From Amphibacillus sediminis NBRC 103570 (GTDB lineage: Bacteria > Bacillota > Bacilli > Bacillales > Amphibacillaceae): DNA of 37,480 nt. A model generated the notes under the pieces. That model saw only the letters and a list, made by a program, of their open reading frames with translations. It did no database searches and was not told the origin of the DNA. The position numbers and the translations under genes were made by a program. Within the stretch, counting starts at the first letter, position 1; every line of letters begins with the position of its first letter. Location: NCBI RefSeq assembly GCF_001552275.1, contig NZ_BCQW01000028.1, positions 1-37,480 of the forward strand, read 5' to 3'. Shown in pieces: positions 7,194 to 16,341 of this stretch.

Positions 7194-7738
7194 TATCTTT
7201 TAACCCATTCTACTGATGGACCTGCTGGTTCATATACATATCCAGTTTTTTTCTTTCCAGTTGGCGAATCTTTTCCAGTAGCATAAACTCTATGATATTC
7301 TGCTTGATTTATTCTATGTTTCTTTTTACCCTCACGATAGTAAACCGCCCAAGTTTCTCCTTTTTTGGTGTGGGGTGATGTACTTGTATATGATACTGGA
7401 TATTTACTCCCTGGTGTAACACCAATAGAAACACCTACAGCTTTAAAACTAACTGAAAATGAACCGGACCATGTTGCCGACTGATTATACTTTATTGTTA
7501 TACCATGTTGTTGTCCATTCGTATTCGATTTGAATTCATCCCAAAATTTACGGGTGGAACTATACTCCTTATTAAGATATTTAGTACTTGTAATTCTCCA
7601 ATATTTGTAGTCGCATGTAGCACAACTAGGTGTAAATAAATCATCTTGTTCTAAATCAGATGCAGCTAAAGTATTTTCTGGTATAAGTAAAAATAGCATA
7701 AATAAAAATAGAATAATAAATTTTGTGCATCTCTTCAC
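7193..7738 (-). CDS. Predicted secreted protein of unknown function
   Basis: A 181-residue protein starting at GTG 7738, 8 bases after GGAG. An N-terminal signal peptide ends near A-L-A-A (about residue 26). The mature protein has two close cysteines (S-C-A-T-C-D) and a beta-rich centre (S-A-T-W-S-G-S-F-S-V-S-F-K-A-V-G-V-S-I-G). Its C-terminus is lysine- and tyrosine-rich. I do not recognise the family; the pattern resembles small secreted beta-barrel or bacteriocin-like exoproteins, but this is only an impression. It is the first gene of a two-gene operon with the lipoprotein. A TATAAT box is visible near 7770-7775 with a poor -35. Confidence 0.75.
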   Translation of the reverse strand: MKRCTKFIILFLFMLFLLIPENTLAASDLEQDDLFTPSCATCDYKYWRITSTKYLNKEYSSTRKFWDEFKSNTNGQQHGITIKYNQSATWSGSFSVSFKAVGVSIGVTPGSKYPVSYTSTSPHTKKGETWAVYYREGKKKHRINQAEYHRVYATGKDSPTGKKKTGYVYEPAGPSVEWVKR

Positions 7739-8010
7739 AATATATACTCCTTTTTTTGTATTTTTATAACATTATATTCCTTATCCGTAATATTACACCA
7801 CTATCATTTGTAATTCAATAAATCAATTCACATCTTAGATATTTATAATTATTATATTATTCTACAAAATTCGTTACTTATAGTTCATCAAATTCAACTT
7901 CTAATAAGATTAAGTCTAATTTTTCCCTACAATTAAAGAGACATTGTCAGTGTGCTTTTCATTTGAAAAGGTCACCAAGGAAATACAGAAAAATTAACTG
8001 CATACTTACA
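7739..8010. other. AT-rich intergenic region
   Basis: About 270 bases upstream of the secreted-protein gene and downstream of gerE, very AT-rich. Apart from a TATAAT box and a small palindrome GTAATATTAC around 7785-7794, I see no gene or stable structure. Confidence 0.4.
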
Positions 8011-8016
8011 CCTAAC

Positions 8017-8047
8017 AAAACCGACTTTCAAATTGAAAGTCGGTTTT
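8017..8047. terminator. Bidirectional hairpin terminator after gerE
   Basis: AAAACCGACTTTCAA and TTGAAAGTCGGTTTT form a 15-bp perfect stem with a one-base loop, flanked by A/T runs, 3 bases past the gerE stop codon. Confidence 0.85.
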
Positions 8048-8049
8048 GC

Positions 8050-8274
8050 CTAGAGCTTCAGTTCCCCCATGCGCAAAAGCTCTACCACAGCTTGTGAACG
8101 CCCCTTAACACCTAATTTTTGAATTGTGTTTGATATATGGTTCCGTACGGTTTTCTGCGAGATAAATAGTTCCTCCGCTATATCTTTGGTTGTTTTATCT
8201 TGCACCAGTAGTTCGAACACTTCTTTTTCACGTTTTGTCAATAATTGCTTCGGCTTGTAGTCGTGATCTTTCAA
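8050..8274 (-). CDS. gerE: Spore-coat gene transcription factor GerE
   Basis: A LuxR-type helix-turn-helix protein. The start is TTG 8274: AAGGAGGGG lies 7 bases upstream, and this start gives exactly 74 residues beginning M-K-D-H-D-Y-K-P-K, the B. subtilis GerE length and N-terminus. The upstream ATG at 8337 has no ribosome site. L-T-K-R-E-K-E-V-F-E-L-L and K-T-V-R-N-H-I-S-N are the family hallmarks. GerE acts in the mother cell at the end of sporulation, activating and repressing sigma-K dependent coat genes. A sigma-K promoter is present upstream and a hairpin terminator directly downstream, so it is monocistronic. Confidence 0.95.
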   Translation of the reverse strand: MKDHDYKPKQLLTKREKEVFELLVQDKTTKDIAEELFISQKTVRNHISNTIQKLGVKGRSQAVVELLRMGELKL

Positions 8275-8339
8275 ATTTAGACCCCTCCTTGCTGTCCTTA
8301 AAGCTGCGTATTGAAGGGTATTAATTGATTTAGTCATGG

Positions 8340-8366
8340 TATTTTATGAAAATGGCTGGTTTCTGT
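8340..8366 (-). promoter_or_regulatory. Sigma-K promoter of gerE
   Basis: On the minus strand AC (8365-8366) is followed after exactly 16 bases by CATAAAATA (8340-8348), matching the sigma-K consensus AC-N16-CATAnnnTA. Transcription would start near 8333, giving a leader of about 58 bases to the TTG start of gerE. B. subtilis gerE is likewise sigma-K dependent. Confidence 0.75.
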
Positions 8367-8840
8367 GCTTTTACAAATGAGATTATTTAAAAACCAACAC
8401 CTGTCATAATTATTTGGGGAAGGATTCACCATGTTTTTCCTGCTTATTCTGATCAAATTCAAGTCTACTCATCTAATTTCCAAGAAATGCTTTATAAGAG
8501 CAAACGATCTAAGCAGATGTTGGTAATGAACTCAATAAACCCGCAACACTTAAAATACCAAGCAAAATCTAACCTAACTGTTCTATCTCACTTATGATTT
8601 ATGATTAAAAATTGATCAGTGTGACAAATACGATAACCTAATTGCACGTAGGAATCTGTCTCATATAGCAAATAATCTAAAGATTTCTGATTTTAACCAA
8701 AGCTAATTCAACATTTCAAAAGCAACAACTATGTTAAATCAGTACCGAGCTAAAATGCCTCTTTCGTAGCTGAGCAACGTATGTTTCTTCCTTCCCTATT
8801 CATACTGTCGAATCATATTAGTCCTCCATCAATAAAAGGA
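8367..8840. other. Gene-free gap between gerE and yslB
   Basis: About 470 bases with no coding frame, hairpin or repeat that I can support. As I recall the B. subtilis order, sdhCAB and ysmA lie here; no trace of their proteins is readable. Confidence 0.5.
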
Positions 8841-8869
8841 TTGCATTCGATCAATTTAGAGGTGATAAT
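8841..8869 (+). promoter_or_regulatory. Sigma-A type promoter of yslB
   Basis: TTGCAT (8841-8846), a 17-base spacer and GATAAT (8864-8869) lie 37 bases before the yslB start. Confidence 0.55.
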
Positions 8870-8906
8870 AGAATTTAGGTTATATGTTTAAGGGGGACTT
8901 GGATTT

Positions 8907-9341
8907 ATGCATGACAACATCACTAAAATAGAGGCGATTGTGGAAAAGATGGAGACAACGGGATCAGGCTATGATTTACTACGCTATGTTGCTTTGCCTG
9001 ATTTACTTGGCAAGGATGCGCCGACTATTTTATATGTGTTAGGAAAGAATTTAGCAAGACAGATTAAATGGAGTTCGATTGATCAAGTCATTATCTTTTT
9101 TAAAAATACTGGTTGGGGTGCACTTGAGCTTGTCAAGGAAAAGCGTTCAGAACATATTTTTAAACTACAAACCAAAGCGATTTCAAATCGTTATGCACTA
9201 GGAATTGAGACCGATTATCGTATTGAAGCTGGTTTCTTAGCTGCTGCTATGGAGCAAATCAAACAATACAGCTGTGAGTGTATAGAAGAAGAAAAGCCGA
9301 AAAAAAATTATGTCGAGCTTCGAGTTCAACGCTATATTTAA
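8907..9341 (+). CDS. yslB: YslB family protein (DUF2507)
   Basis: A 144-residue soluble protein matching the B. subtilis YslB type in length and in the stretch R-Y-V-A-L-P-D-L-L-G, with the W-G-x-L and Y-x-L-E-x-G-F-L-A patterns of the DUF2507 family. The fold is thought to be related to the 4-vinyl reductase / haem NO-binding-like group, but the function is not known. AAGGGGG lies about 10 bases before ATG 8907. It is convergent with uvrC across a shared terminator. Its position beside uvrC and gerE is the conserved Bacillus context. Confidence 0.85.
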   Translation: MHDNITKIEAIVEKMETTGSGYDLLRYVALPDLLGKDAPTILYVLGKNLARQIKWSSIDQVIIFFKNTGWGALELVKEKRSEHIFKLQTKAISNRYALGIETDYRIEAGFLAAAMEQIKQYSCECIEEEKPKKNYVELRVQRYI

Positions 9342-9397
9342 CTCACTGCTTAGCGATAGATTTAACATCATTTATTTTTGTATCTCAACATTAAAAC

Positions 9398-9444
9398 AGC
9401 CTATAAACACGTGATCGGCTCTTACGTGTTTATAGGCTATTTTT
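9398..9444. terminator. Bidirectional terminator between yslB and uvrC
   Basis: AGCCTATAAACACGT pairs with ACGTGTTTATAGGCT (15 bp, 11-base loop), followed by ATTTTT on the + side. It reaches the uvrC stop codon and can serve both convergent genes. Confidence 0.88.
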
Positions 9445-11230
9445 AGCTTAAGTCTTTTTCTTGGTTTAAATGGTCTAAGATAGTTTGTGCAGTCGGCTCT
9501 GGTATACCAAGTCGCTTCAAGGTTTCAATTGAAGCTTGCTTAATTTCTGCTATCGATTTAAAGTGTGTTAACAAAAGCTTACGACGTTTTTCTCCAACAC
9601 CTGGAATAGCATCAAGCTCTGATTTAAAGGCACTTTTCCCACGTAGTTGGCGGTGGAAAGTAATCGCAAAGCGGTGTACTTCGTCCTGAATCCGTTGAAT
9701 TAAATAAAATTCTTGTGATTTACGGTCTAATTGTATCGGCTCTGGGGGTTCGCCATAGAGTAATTCACTTGTTTTATGCTTATCATCTTTAGCTAAGCCA
9801 CATAATGGGATGTCTAGACCAAGTTCATCTTCTAAGACTTCAATCGCTGCAGACATTTGTCCTTTACTTCCATCGACTAAAATTAAATCTGGTAGAGGTA
9901 GATTTTCTTTAAGTACACGGGTATAACGACGTCGAATGACTTCACGCATTGTTTCATAATCATCAGGGCCCTTAACTCCCCTTACCTTATATTTTCGATA
10001 TTCCTTTTTTTCCGCCTTCCCATCAATAAACACGACCATTGCTGAGACAGGATCGGTACCTTGAATATTAGAGTTATCAAAAGCTTCGATTCGATGTGGT
10101 GTTTCGATATTTAATTGTTCACCAAGACGCTCCACTGCCTTAATTGTACGTTCCTCATTACGTTCGATTAGTGAGAATTTCTCAGCTAAAGCAATTTCAG
10201 CATTTTTACCAGCCAAATCAATTAAATCCTTCTTACGACCGCGATAAGGGATCGTGACATCAATCTCCAATAATTCACTTAATAGCTCATAATTGATTGG
10301 AGCAGGTACTAAAACTTGCTTTGGCTTTGGATGATTATGATGCAAATAAAAGCGCCCAATAAACGTGGTAAAGGTTTCCTCTGCATCATCGAAGAATGGA
10401 AAAATCGACACGTCTCGTTCAATTAGTTTTCCTTGACGAATAAAAAACACTTGTACACACATCCAGCCCTTATCATAAGCATAATGAAATACATCACGAT
10501 TGACTTGGTCCTTTAAGGTCATTTTTTGTTGTTCCATGACTGCATCAATATGTTGAATTTGATCACGAAGCTCCATCGCTCGTTCAAAATTTAGATCTTC
10601 ACTGGCTGCTTCCATTTTAGCTTTTAACTCTTTTTTTATCGCTAGATGCCCACCGTTTAGAAATGAAACAACGTCCTGTACAATGGTTTGATACTCCTCC
10701 TTAGTTGGCGGTGAGTCAGCACAGGCTAAGCACTGACCTAAATGATAGTATAAACAATGCTTGCCCGGTGGATTATTGCATTTCCGTAATGGATAGATTC
10801 GATCTAACAGCTTCTTAGTCTCTCTTGCGGCTAATACATTCGGATAGGGACCAAAGTATTTTCCTTTATCCTTTAATACCTTCCTTGTCACAATTAACCG
10901 TGGATGTCTTTCGTTGGTCACCTTTAAGTACGGATAGCTTTTGTCATCCTTTAATAAAACATTATATTTAGGATCATATTTCTTAATTAAATTCATTTCT
11001 AGAATAAGTGCTTCAATCTCTGATGAGGTCACGATATATTCAAAGTCAGCAATTTCCTGAACAAGTCGTTGCGTTTTTTGATCATTAGCGCCTGCAAAAT
11101 AAGAACGAACACGATTTTTGAGTTTTTTTGACTTCCCAACATAAATAACCGTGCCATGCTTATCCTTCATTAAATAACAGCCTGGCTGAACAGGTAAAAC
11201 AGCCAGTTTTTCTTGAATCAAACTAGACAT
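9443..11230 (-). CDS. uvrC: Excinuclease ABC subunit C
   Basis: A 595-residue protein from ATG 11230 (GGAG 9 bases upstream); the ATG at 11245 lacks a site and the extra residues are not family-like. Domains in order: GIY-YIG nuclease (G-C-Y-L-M-K-D ... I-Y-V-G-K-S-K-K-L) for the 3' incision; a Cys-rich stretch (C-N-N-P-P-G-K-H-C ... C-L-A-C); a UVR/UvrB-binding motif ([11 protein letters not shown], about 220); the RNase H-like domain for the 5' incision ([20 protein letters not shown]); and C-terminal helix-hairpin-helix (I-P-G-V-G-E-K-R-R). UvrC makes both cuts around lesions marked by UvrAB. It is monocistronic with its own promoter. Confidence 0.97.
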   Translation of the reverse strand: MSSLIQEKLAVLPVQPGCYLMKDKHGTVIYVGKSKKLKNRVRSYFAGANDQKTQRLVQEIADFEYIVTSSEIEALILEMNLIKKYDPKYNVLLKDDKSYPYLKVTNERHPRLIVTRKVLKDKGKYFGPYPNVLAARETKKLLDRIYPLRKCNNPPGKHCLYYHLGQCLACADSPPTKEEYQTIVQDVVSFLNGGHLAIKKELKAKMEAASEDLNFERAMELRDQIQHIDAVMEQQKMTLKDQVNRDVFHYAYDKGWMCVQVFFIRQGKLIERDVSIFPFFDDAEETFTTFIGRFYLHHNHPKPKQVLVPAPINYELLSELLEIDVTIPYRGRKKDLIDLAGKNAEIALAEKFSLIERNEERTIKAVERLGEQLNIETPHRIEAFDNSNIQGTDPVSAMVVFIDGKAEKKEYRKYKVRGVKGPDDYETMREVIRRRYTRVLKENLPLPDLILVDGSKGQMSAAIEVLEDELGLDIPLCGLAKDDKHKTSELLYGEPPEPIQLDRKSQEFYLIQRIQDEVHRFAITFHRQLRGKSAFKSELDAIPGVGEKRRKLLLTHFKSIAEIKQASIETLKRLGIPEPTAQTILDHLNQEKDLS

Positions 11231-11268
11231 AGACGTACACTCCATCTTTACAAAAATGATCTGTCACT

Positions 11269-11297
11269 AGTATAGCATACGTGAGATAAGCATTGAA
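11269..11297 (-). promoter_or_regulatory. Promoter of uvrC
   Basis: Minus strand: TTCAAT (11292-11297), a 17-base spacer ending TGC, and TATACT (11269-11274), an extended -10 promoter. No clear LexA box (CGAAC-N4-GTTCG) overlaps it. Confidence 0.65.
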
Positions 11298-11342
11298 TAA
11301 ATTAATACTCTAGTACATCCCTTCATCACATCAATAAAATGA

Positions 11343-11582
11343 AACCTCGTTTAGTGGAGTTTCGACGCAGAGGATATGCTAGTGCAGACATTGCGACACG
11401 AGGTCGCGAACTTAGTCAGCTTCCTCTCCCCTACTCAACGTTAGTTGAACCAATCCTGAAGTTACTGGCTGTTGGATCTCTTACTTAGACATGACGTGTT
11501 CCCTTATTTCTTGAAGGTGTAGGCTTACAAAAGCCCTTCGATTGGGCGAGTAATCGTAACCCCAGCCAGTTACACTGCGTTA
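11343..11582 (+). ncRNA. HEARO-like mobile structured RNA, copy 2
   Basis: It begins right after ATGA (11339-11342). It contains the same blocks as copy 1: GACGCAGAGGAT, GCAGACATTGCGACACGA, GTTAGTTGAACCAATC, CTGGCTGTTGGATCT, TTACAAAAGCCCTTCGAT and CCAGCCAGTTACACTG. The basal stem has diverged on both arms (CGTTTAGTGGAG and CTACTCAACG), weaker than in copy 1. It lies between the uvrC promoter and the trxA terminator and does not interrupt either gene. Confidence 0.65.
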
Positions 11583-11684
11583 AAATTGAATGGAGGGCAG
11601 TAGTAACTCTGTTTCACCTGATTCTTTCTTTAACGCTGACTATCCTTCACTTTTTAACCTTCAATTGTCCAATTCTTTAATCAC

Positions 11685-11732
11685 AAAAACTACACCTCAA
11701 ATGACTGAAGACACTTGAGGTGTAGTTTTAGC
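11685..11732. terminator. Terminator of trxA
   Basis: AAAAACTACACCTCAA and TTGAGGTGTAGTTTTA pair over about 13 bp with A/T flanks, 20 bases beyond the trxA stop. Confidence 0.85.
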
Positions 11733-11752
11733 TCAATAGATAATTCAATTAA

Positions 11753-12067
11753 TTATACGTGTTGATTAATCCGCTCTTCTAACGCTTCTTTCGGCTGGAA
11801 ACCAACGATTTGGTCTACAATTTCACCGTCTTTGAATAATAAAAGTGTTGGAATACTCATCACACCATATTGGCTAGAGGTGGCTTGGTTATCGTCAACA
11901 TTTAACTTAACAATTTTGACTTTATCGCCCATCTCCTCTGATATTTCTTCTAAAACAGGACCAATCATTTTACAAGGGCCACACCATGGAGCCCAGAAAT
12001 CAGCTAAGACAAGGCCAGATCCAGTTTCTGTTGCGAAATTAGCATCTGTTACATTTGTAATTGCCAT
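11753..12067 (-). CDS. trxA: Thioredoxin
   Basis: A 104-residue protein, the standard length. The active site W-C-G-P-C is at about residues 28-32, the cis-Pro loop is S-I-P-T-L, and the buried Asp is in L-V-L-A-D-F-W-A. It is a cytosolic disulfide reductase for ribonucleotide reductase, sulfur metabolism and stress defence, recharged by thioredoxin reductase. AGGAGG lies 7 bases before ATG 12067. An extended -10 (TGTTATACT) is visible about 45 bases upstream of the start. In B. subtilis trxA follows the etf/fad genes; here mutS2 is the immediate upstream gene. Confidence 0.97.
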   Translation of the reverse strand: MAITNVTDANFATETGSGLVLADFWAPWCGPCKMIGPVLEEISEEMGDKVKIVKLNVDDNQATSSQYGVMSIPTLLLFKDGEIVDQIVGFQPKEALEERINQHV

Positions 12068-12188
12068 TATCTAATCCCTCCTAATACTATAGCTATTTAA
12101 TTCAAATGCTAGTATAACACCCAAGCTAATCATTTGGCTAGCTGTCTGCTCATAGCTAGCTTTCCCAGTCAGTGTCTACTAATACCGA

Positions 12189-14537
12189 TTATTTAAATTC
12201 AAAGATGGTTACACCACTGCCACCTTCATTCATACCACCTGGCCTTGCTGATTCAATCTGGCGATGTTTCTTCGCAAATTCCTGAACACCCTTACGCAAA
12301 GCCCCTGTCCCTTTTCCATGAATAATGGATACACGGGCATAACCAGCTAGCAAAGCGTCATCGACATATTTTTCAAGCTCTTGTATGGCGTCCTCATAAC
12401 GCTCCCCGCGTAAATCAAGCTCGGTTTTAACATGATAGTTAGAGCCTTTAATAGTCGCAAGTGGTCTCTCGACAACAGGGTTATCTCTTTTTAGTAGTTG
12501 GAGATCTTGTCTTTTCACTTTCATTTTCATCATCCCAACCTGAACCTGAAATTCATTGTTACTCACATGCTCAAGGATCGTACCGTTTTGATTCAAGGTT
12601 AATAATTTTACTTCATCTCCAACTTCAAGGGTTTGCTCTTGCTTTGGTCGCTTCGAGATAGTCTGTTCTTGTGTTTTTTGGCTTAACTCAGGTTTGGCTT
12701 GATCAAGTAATTTACGCGCTTCAATCCATTCATGCTCTTTAAGGGCCGATTGATGCTTCATCGCACGAATCGTATCAACAATTTCTTCTGCTTCTTTACG
12801 GGCCTTTTCAATCGCTTGCTCTGCCTTTTGTTCGGCCTTCTTATATAATGTTTCCCGTTCTTGTTCAAACTGATGCCATTGCTTTTCCAAATGACGTTTA
12901 AGTTGTTCTGCCTCCTGTAACGTTCGCTCAGCATCGTCATAATCTTGCTCAGCCTTTCGTCGAGCTGTATCAAGGGACTCAATCATTTTTTCTACACTGG
13001 TCGAATCTGTACCAATCAACTGTTTGGCAGATTGAATCAATTCACTATTCAAGCCTAAGCGACGAGAAATTTCAAAGGCATTACTTCGGCCTGGTACCCC
13101 AATTAATAAGCGGTAGGTTGGCTTCAATGTTTGAACATCAAATTCAACTGAGGCGTTAATGACACCATCACGGTTATAGCCATAGGCCTTTAATTCCGGA
13201 TAATGTGTGGTTGCGATAATACGTGCCTTTCGTTTAACAACCTCGTCTAAAATCGCCATCGCTAAGGCTGCCCCCTCTTGTGGGTCCGTCCCTGCACCGA
13301 GCTCATCAAATAATACAAGTGTACGGTCAGTAACCTGTCCTAAAATCTCAACAATATTGGTCATATGTGATGAGAATGTACTTAAACTTTGCTCAATGGA
13401 CTGCTCGTCACCAATATCAGCAAATACCTCATCAAAAACAGCCAATTGACAACCATCAAGTGCGGGTATTTGTAAACCGGATTGCCCCATCAGTGTACAA
13501 AGACCAATGAGCTTTAAGGTGACAGTTTTTCCCCCTGTATTCGGACCGGTAATTACAATAGCATGATAGTCTTTTCCTAATACGATATCATTGGCAACGA
13601 CTTGATCCTGATCCAATAAGGGATGTCGTGCTTGCTTCATCTCAATGTAACCTTGGTCATTCATAGTAGGCATGGCGGCACGCATGGATTGGCCCAGTTT
13701 GGCACGGGCAAAAATAAAATCTAATGCGGCTAATGCTTCAACATTTACCTTTAATGGAACAAGGTCAGATGCGATGCTCACAGTAAGCTCTCTTAAGATA
13801 CGTTCGATTTCTGCCTTTTCCTGCACCTTTGCTTCAGAAAGGGTGTTATTAATGTCCACTACGGCTTGCGGCTCCATGAATAGAGTCTGTCCAGAAGAAG
13901 ATTGGTCATGGACGATCCCGCCGATTGCTGCGCGATATTCTTGTTTAACCGGTAGGACATAACGGTCATTACGTATGGTTACAATCGCATCTGACAGCAT
14001 CTTGCTTTTGCTACGAATATAACTATCTAATCGTTCTCTAATTCTACTTTCGCTTGTTCTAATTTTCGCCCGGATCGCACGAAGCTTATCTGAAGCTCCA
14101 TCCATCACGTGGGCATGATCATCAATACAGCTTCTAATTTCTTGCTCTAATTCACTTAACGGTTGAATATTAGCGACTTGCTCTCTTATTAAAGGCACCT
14201 CTAGTTCTTCTAAACTATCGACAAAACGTCGAAGCTGTTTGCCACCATAAATCAAACCAGCGATTTGCAGGCATTCTTGCGCGTTTAAAACGCCGCCTAC
14301 CTCAGCCCGCTTTAAGCTTGGTCGAATATCGCTAATCCCTCCAAAAGGAACATCGCCATGAAGGCGAAGGATTTGGACAGCTTGGTCGGTTTCTGCTTGG
14401 AGCTGCTTGACGACAGCTAACTCGGTAGCTGGCTTGAGCCGTCGTGCCGAATCCTTTCCTAGTGAAGAGGCGGCATGATCAGCGAGCTGTTCAATAATTT
14501 TATTAAATTCTAAAACGCGAAAAATGCGTTCATTCAT
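12189..14537 (-). CDS. mutS2: Endonuclease MutS2
   Basis: A 782-residue protein from ATG 14537 (AGGTGA just upstream), close to the 785 of B. subtilis. It has an N-terminal MutS core and clamp (to about 300), an ABC-type ATPase with Walker A G-P-N-T-G-G-K-T and Walker [17 protein letters not shown], a long coiled coil (about 510-620, rich in E, K, A and Q), and a C-terminal Smr nuclease domain ([19 protein letters not shown]). MutS2 acts on recombination intermediates and, in B. subtilis, on collided ribosomes (RqcU role). It begins immediately after the polX stop and is probably co-transcribed with it. Confidence 0.96.
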   Translation of the reverse strand: MNERIFRVLEFNKIIEQLADHAASSLGKDSARRLKPATELAVVKQLQAETDQAVQILRLHGDVPFGGISDIRPSLKRAEVGGVLNAQECLQIAGLIYGGKQLRRFVDSLEELEVPLIREQVANIQPLSELEQEIRSCIDDHAHVMDGASDKLRAIRAKIRTSESRIRERLDSYIRSKSKMLSDAIVTIRNDRYVLPVKQEYRAAIGGIVHDQSSSGQTLFMEPQAVVDINNTLSEAKVQEKAEIERILRELTVSIASDLVPLKVNVEALAALDFIFARAKLGQSMRAAMPTMNDQGYIEMKQARHPLLDQDQVVANDIVLGKDYHAIVITGPNTGGKTVTLKLIGLCTLMGQSGLQIPALDGCQLAVFDEVFADIGDEQSIEQSLSTFSSHMTNIVEILGQVTDRTLVLFDELGAGTDPQEGAALAMAILDEVVKRKARIIATTHYPELKAYGYNRDGVINASVEFDVQTLKPTYRLLIGVPGRSNAFEISRRLGLNSELIQSAKQLIGTDSTSVEKMIESLDTARRKAEQDYDDAERTLQEAEQLKRHLEKQWHQFEQERETLYKKAEQKAEQAIEKARKEAEEIVDTIRAMKHQSALKEHEWIEARKLLDQAKPELSQKTQEQTISKRPKQEQTLEVGDEVKLLTLNQNGTILEHVSNNEFQVQVGMMKMKVKRQDLQLLKRDNPVVERPLATIKGSNYHVKTELDLRGERYEDAIQELEKYVDDALLAGYARVSIIHGKGTGALRKGVQEFAKKHRQIESARPGGMNEGGSGVTIFEFK

Positions 14538-14546
14538 TATTATCAC

Positions 14547-16271
14547 CTATTCTTCTTTTCTTTTCCAAAATGCTTTTAAGTCTTTGAGTGACCAGGTATT
14601 GACCACCATCTCCGGCTTAAGCCACCCTCTTCGGGCAACACGAACCCCTTCAGACATATAATGAAGCGATGCTTCATGATGCGCATCGGTATTAATAGCA
14701 ATGTGAACACCTTGGTCTTGCGCCATTCGAACCCATTCCGCTGACAAATCAAACCGCTTTGGATTAGCATTCAATTCAAGAATGGTTCCTGTCTGTTTAG
14801 CTTTTTCAATCAGTTGCTCAACATTTGCACGATACCCTGCACGTCTTCCAATAATCCGTCCAGTCGGATGGGCAATCACCTTTACATAAGGATTTTCCAT
14901 AGCATTAAACAAGCGTTTCATTATTTTTGCTTCCGTCTGATTAAAGCTCGAGTGAATTGCCCCGATCACAAAATCCATCTCCTTGAGGAAATCTTGCTCA
15001 AAATCAAGCGAGCCATCTGGTAATATGTCCATTTCTACCCCACAAAGGACGTCAATGTCTGGGTACTTGTTCCGGATACGTTCAATCTCAAGGCGTTGCT
15101 CACGTAAACGATCCTCATTCAGTCCGTTCGCGACACGTAAAAATTTCGAATGATCCGTAATGGCTAGATAGCGATAGCCCTTCTTTCTTGCAAACTGCAC
15201 CATTTCTTCAATCGTTTGAGCCCCGTCACTCCATGTCGTGTGCATATGCAGATCACCTTGAATATCTTTCTCATCAATTAGCGAAACGGGATGTTCAAAT
15301 GCCTCAAGCTCACCGGAAGACTCTCTTAGTTCAGGTGGAATATAATGTAAACCAAAGTGACCAAAGAAATCTGCTTCACTAGCAAATGTATGAATCTCAC
15401 CTGATTCAATTACCTCAACACCATATTCACTTATTTTTTCGCCCTGTGCTTTCGCCTTTTGACGCATCGCCACATTGTGATCCTTCGAGCCAGTAAAATG
15501 ATGTAAGGTCGTAGCAAATTGCTGATTTTCAACAATCCGAAAATCAACAGCAATATCATAACGATCAGCTAAAATAATTGATACTTTTGTGTCTCCTGAG
15601 GCGACAACTTCCTTTACCCCGTCCATCTTCAATAAAGCTGCTTTTACCTCGTCCGGTCGATCAGTTGAAATAATGAAATCTAGGTCTTTAATTGTTTCAC
15701 GCATTCTGCGCATACTACCTGCCAATGAAAAGCGCTGAATCGAACGGATCGTCGCTAAGTAAGTCTCTATATACTTGGCAACAGGGAGCATATCTGCAAT
15801 TGGCAGGCGTTCAGGACGTTGATTCACCTCTGAAATCGCCTTTAGAATTTTTTCCTCCGTTTTCTGACCAAACCCTTTTAATGCGGCTACTTTCCCAGTC
15901 TGACAGGCAGATTTTAATGTTTCAATATCGACTACATCTAATTCTTGATAGAGTCGGGCAAGTTTTTTCCCACCTAACCCGGGCAAGTCCAATAGCGGAA
16001 TTAATCCACTTGGAACCCCTTTTTTTAACTGTTCTAACGTATCAGATTTACCTGTTGAAATATACTCATCAATAACAGCTGCCGTTCCTTTTCCAATGCC
16101 ATTTAACTGGGTGAAATCATCAATCTCGGTAAGTGAACGCTGATCGGTCTCAATCGCTTGGGCTGCTCTTCGATAGGCAGCAATTTTAAAGGGGTTTTCC
16201 CCCTTGAGTTCAAGGTATACAGCAATTTCCTCTAATAAATGAATGATATCCTTTTTGTTCATGGCTAACAC
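14547..16271 (-). CDS. polX: DNA polymerase X with PHP exonuclease domain
   Basis: About 574 residues from GTG 16271, which has GGAGGA 7 bases upstream; ATG 16262 corresponds best to the B. subtilis N-terminus, so either start is possible. Order: helix-hairpin-helix DNA-binding N-terminus (L-N-G-I-G-K-G-T-A, L-P-G-L-G-G-K-K), a family X nucleotidyltransferase (L-A-G-S-M-R-R, D-L-D-F-I-I-S-T) and a C-terminal PHP phosphoesterase (D-L-H-M-H-T-T-W-S-D-G, H-S-S-F, N-T-D-A-H-H). The enzyme fills short gaps in base excision repair and has 3'-5' exonuclease activity. It lies between cvpA and mutS2, with a hairpin in the gap after cvpA. Confidence 0.96.
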   Translation of the reverse strand: MLAMNKKDIIHLLEEIAVYLELKGENPFKIAAYRRAAQAIETDQRSLTEIDDFTQLNGIGKGTAAVIDEYISTGKSDTLEQLKKGVPSGLIPLLDLPGLGGKKLARLYQELDVVDIETLKSACQTGKVAALKGFGQKTEEKILKAISEVNQRPERLPIADMLPVAKYIETYLATIRSIQRFSLAGSMRRMRETIKDLDFIISTDRPDEVKAALLKMDGVKEVVASGDTKVSIILADRYDIAVDFRIVENQQFATTLHHFTGSKDHNVAMRQKAKAQGEKISEYGVEVIESGEIHTFASEADFFGHFGLHYIPPELRESSGELEAFEHPVSLIDEKDIQGDLHMHTTWSDGAQTIEEMVQFARKKGYRYLAITDHSKFLRVANGLNEDRLREQRLEIERIRNKYPDIDVLCGVEMDILPDGSLDFEQDFLKEMDFVIGAIHSSFNQTEAKIMKRLFNAMENPYVKVIAHPTGRIIGRRAGYRANVEQLIEKAKQTGTILELNANPKRFDLSAEWVRMAQDQGVHIAINTDAHHEASLHYMSEGVRVARRGWLKPEMVVNTWSLKDLKAFWKRKEE

Positions 16272-16301
16272 TAATATTTCCTCCATCTATTTTATTGACA
16301 A

Positions 16302-16328
16302 AACCCTTGCTGTTTGTCGGCAAGGGTT
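16302..16328 (-). terminator. Hairpin between cvpA and polX
   Basis: AACCCTTGC and GCAAGGGTT pair over 9 bp with a 9-base loop, followed on the minus strand by TTTGTCAAT. A weak T-run suggests partial termination or attenuation between cvpA and polX. Confidence 0.5.
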
Positions 16329-16341
16329 AGAAGGTCAATGA

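Noticed and set aside
11269-11297. LexA/SOS control of uvrC
   Set aside because: No CGAAC-N4-GTTCG-like box is present near the promoter.
15692-16075. 127-codon plus-strand frame
   Set aside because: It is antisense within polX; codon choice and lack of a start signal mark it as a shadow.
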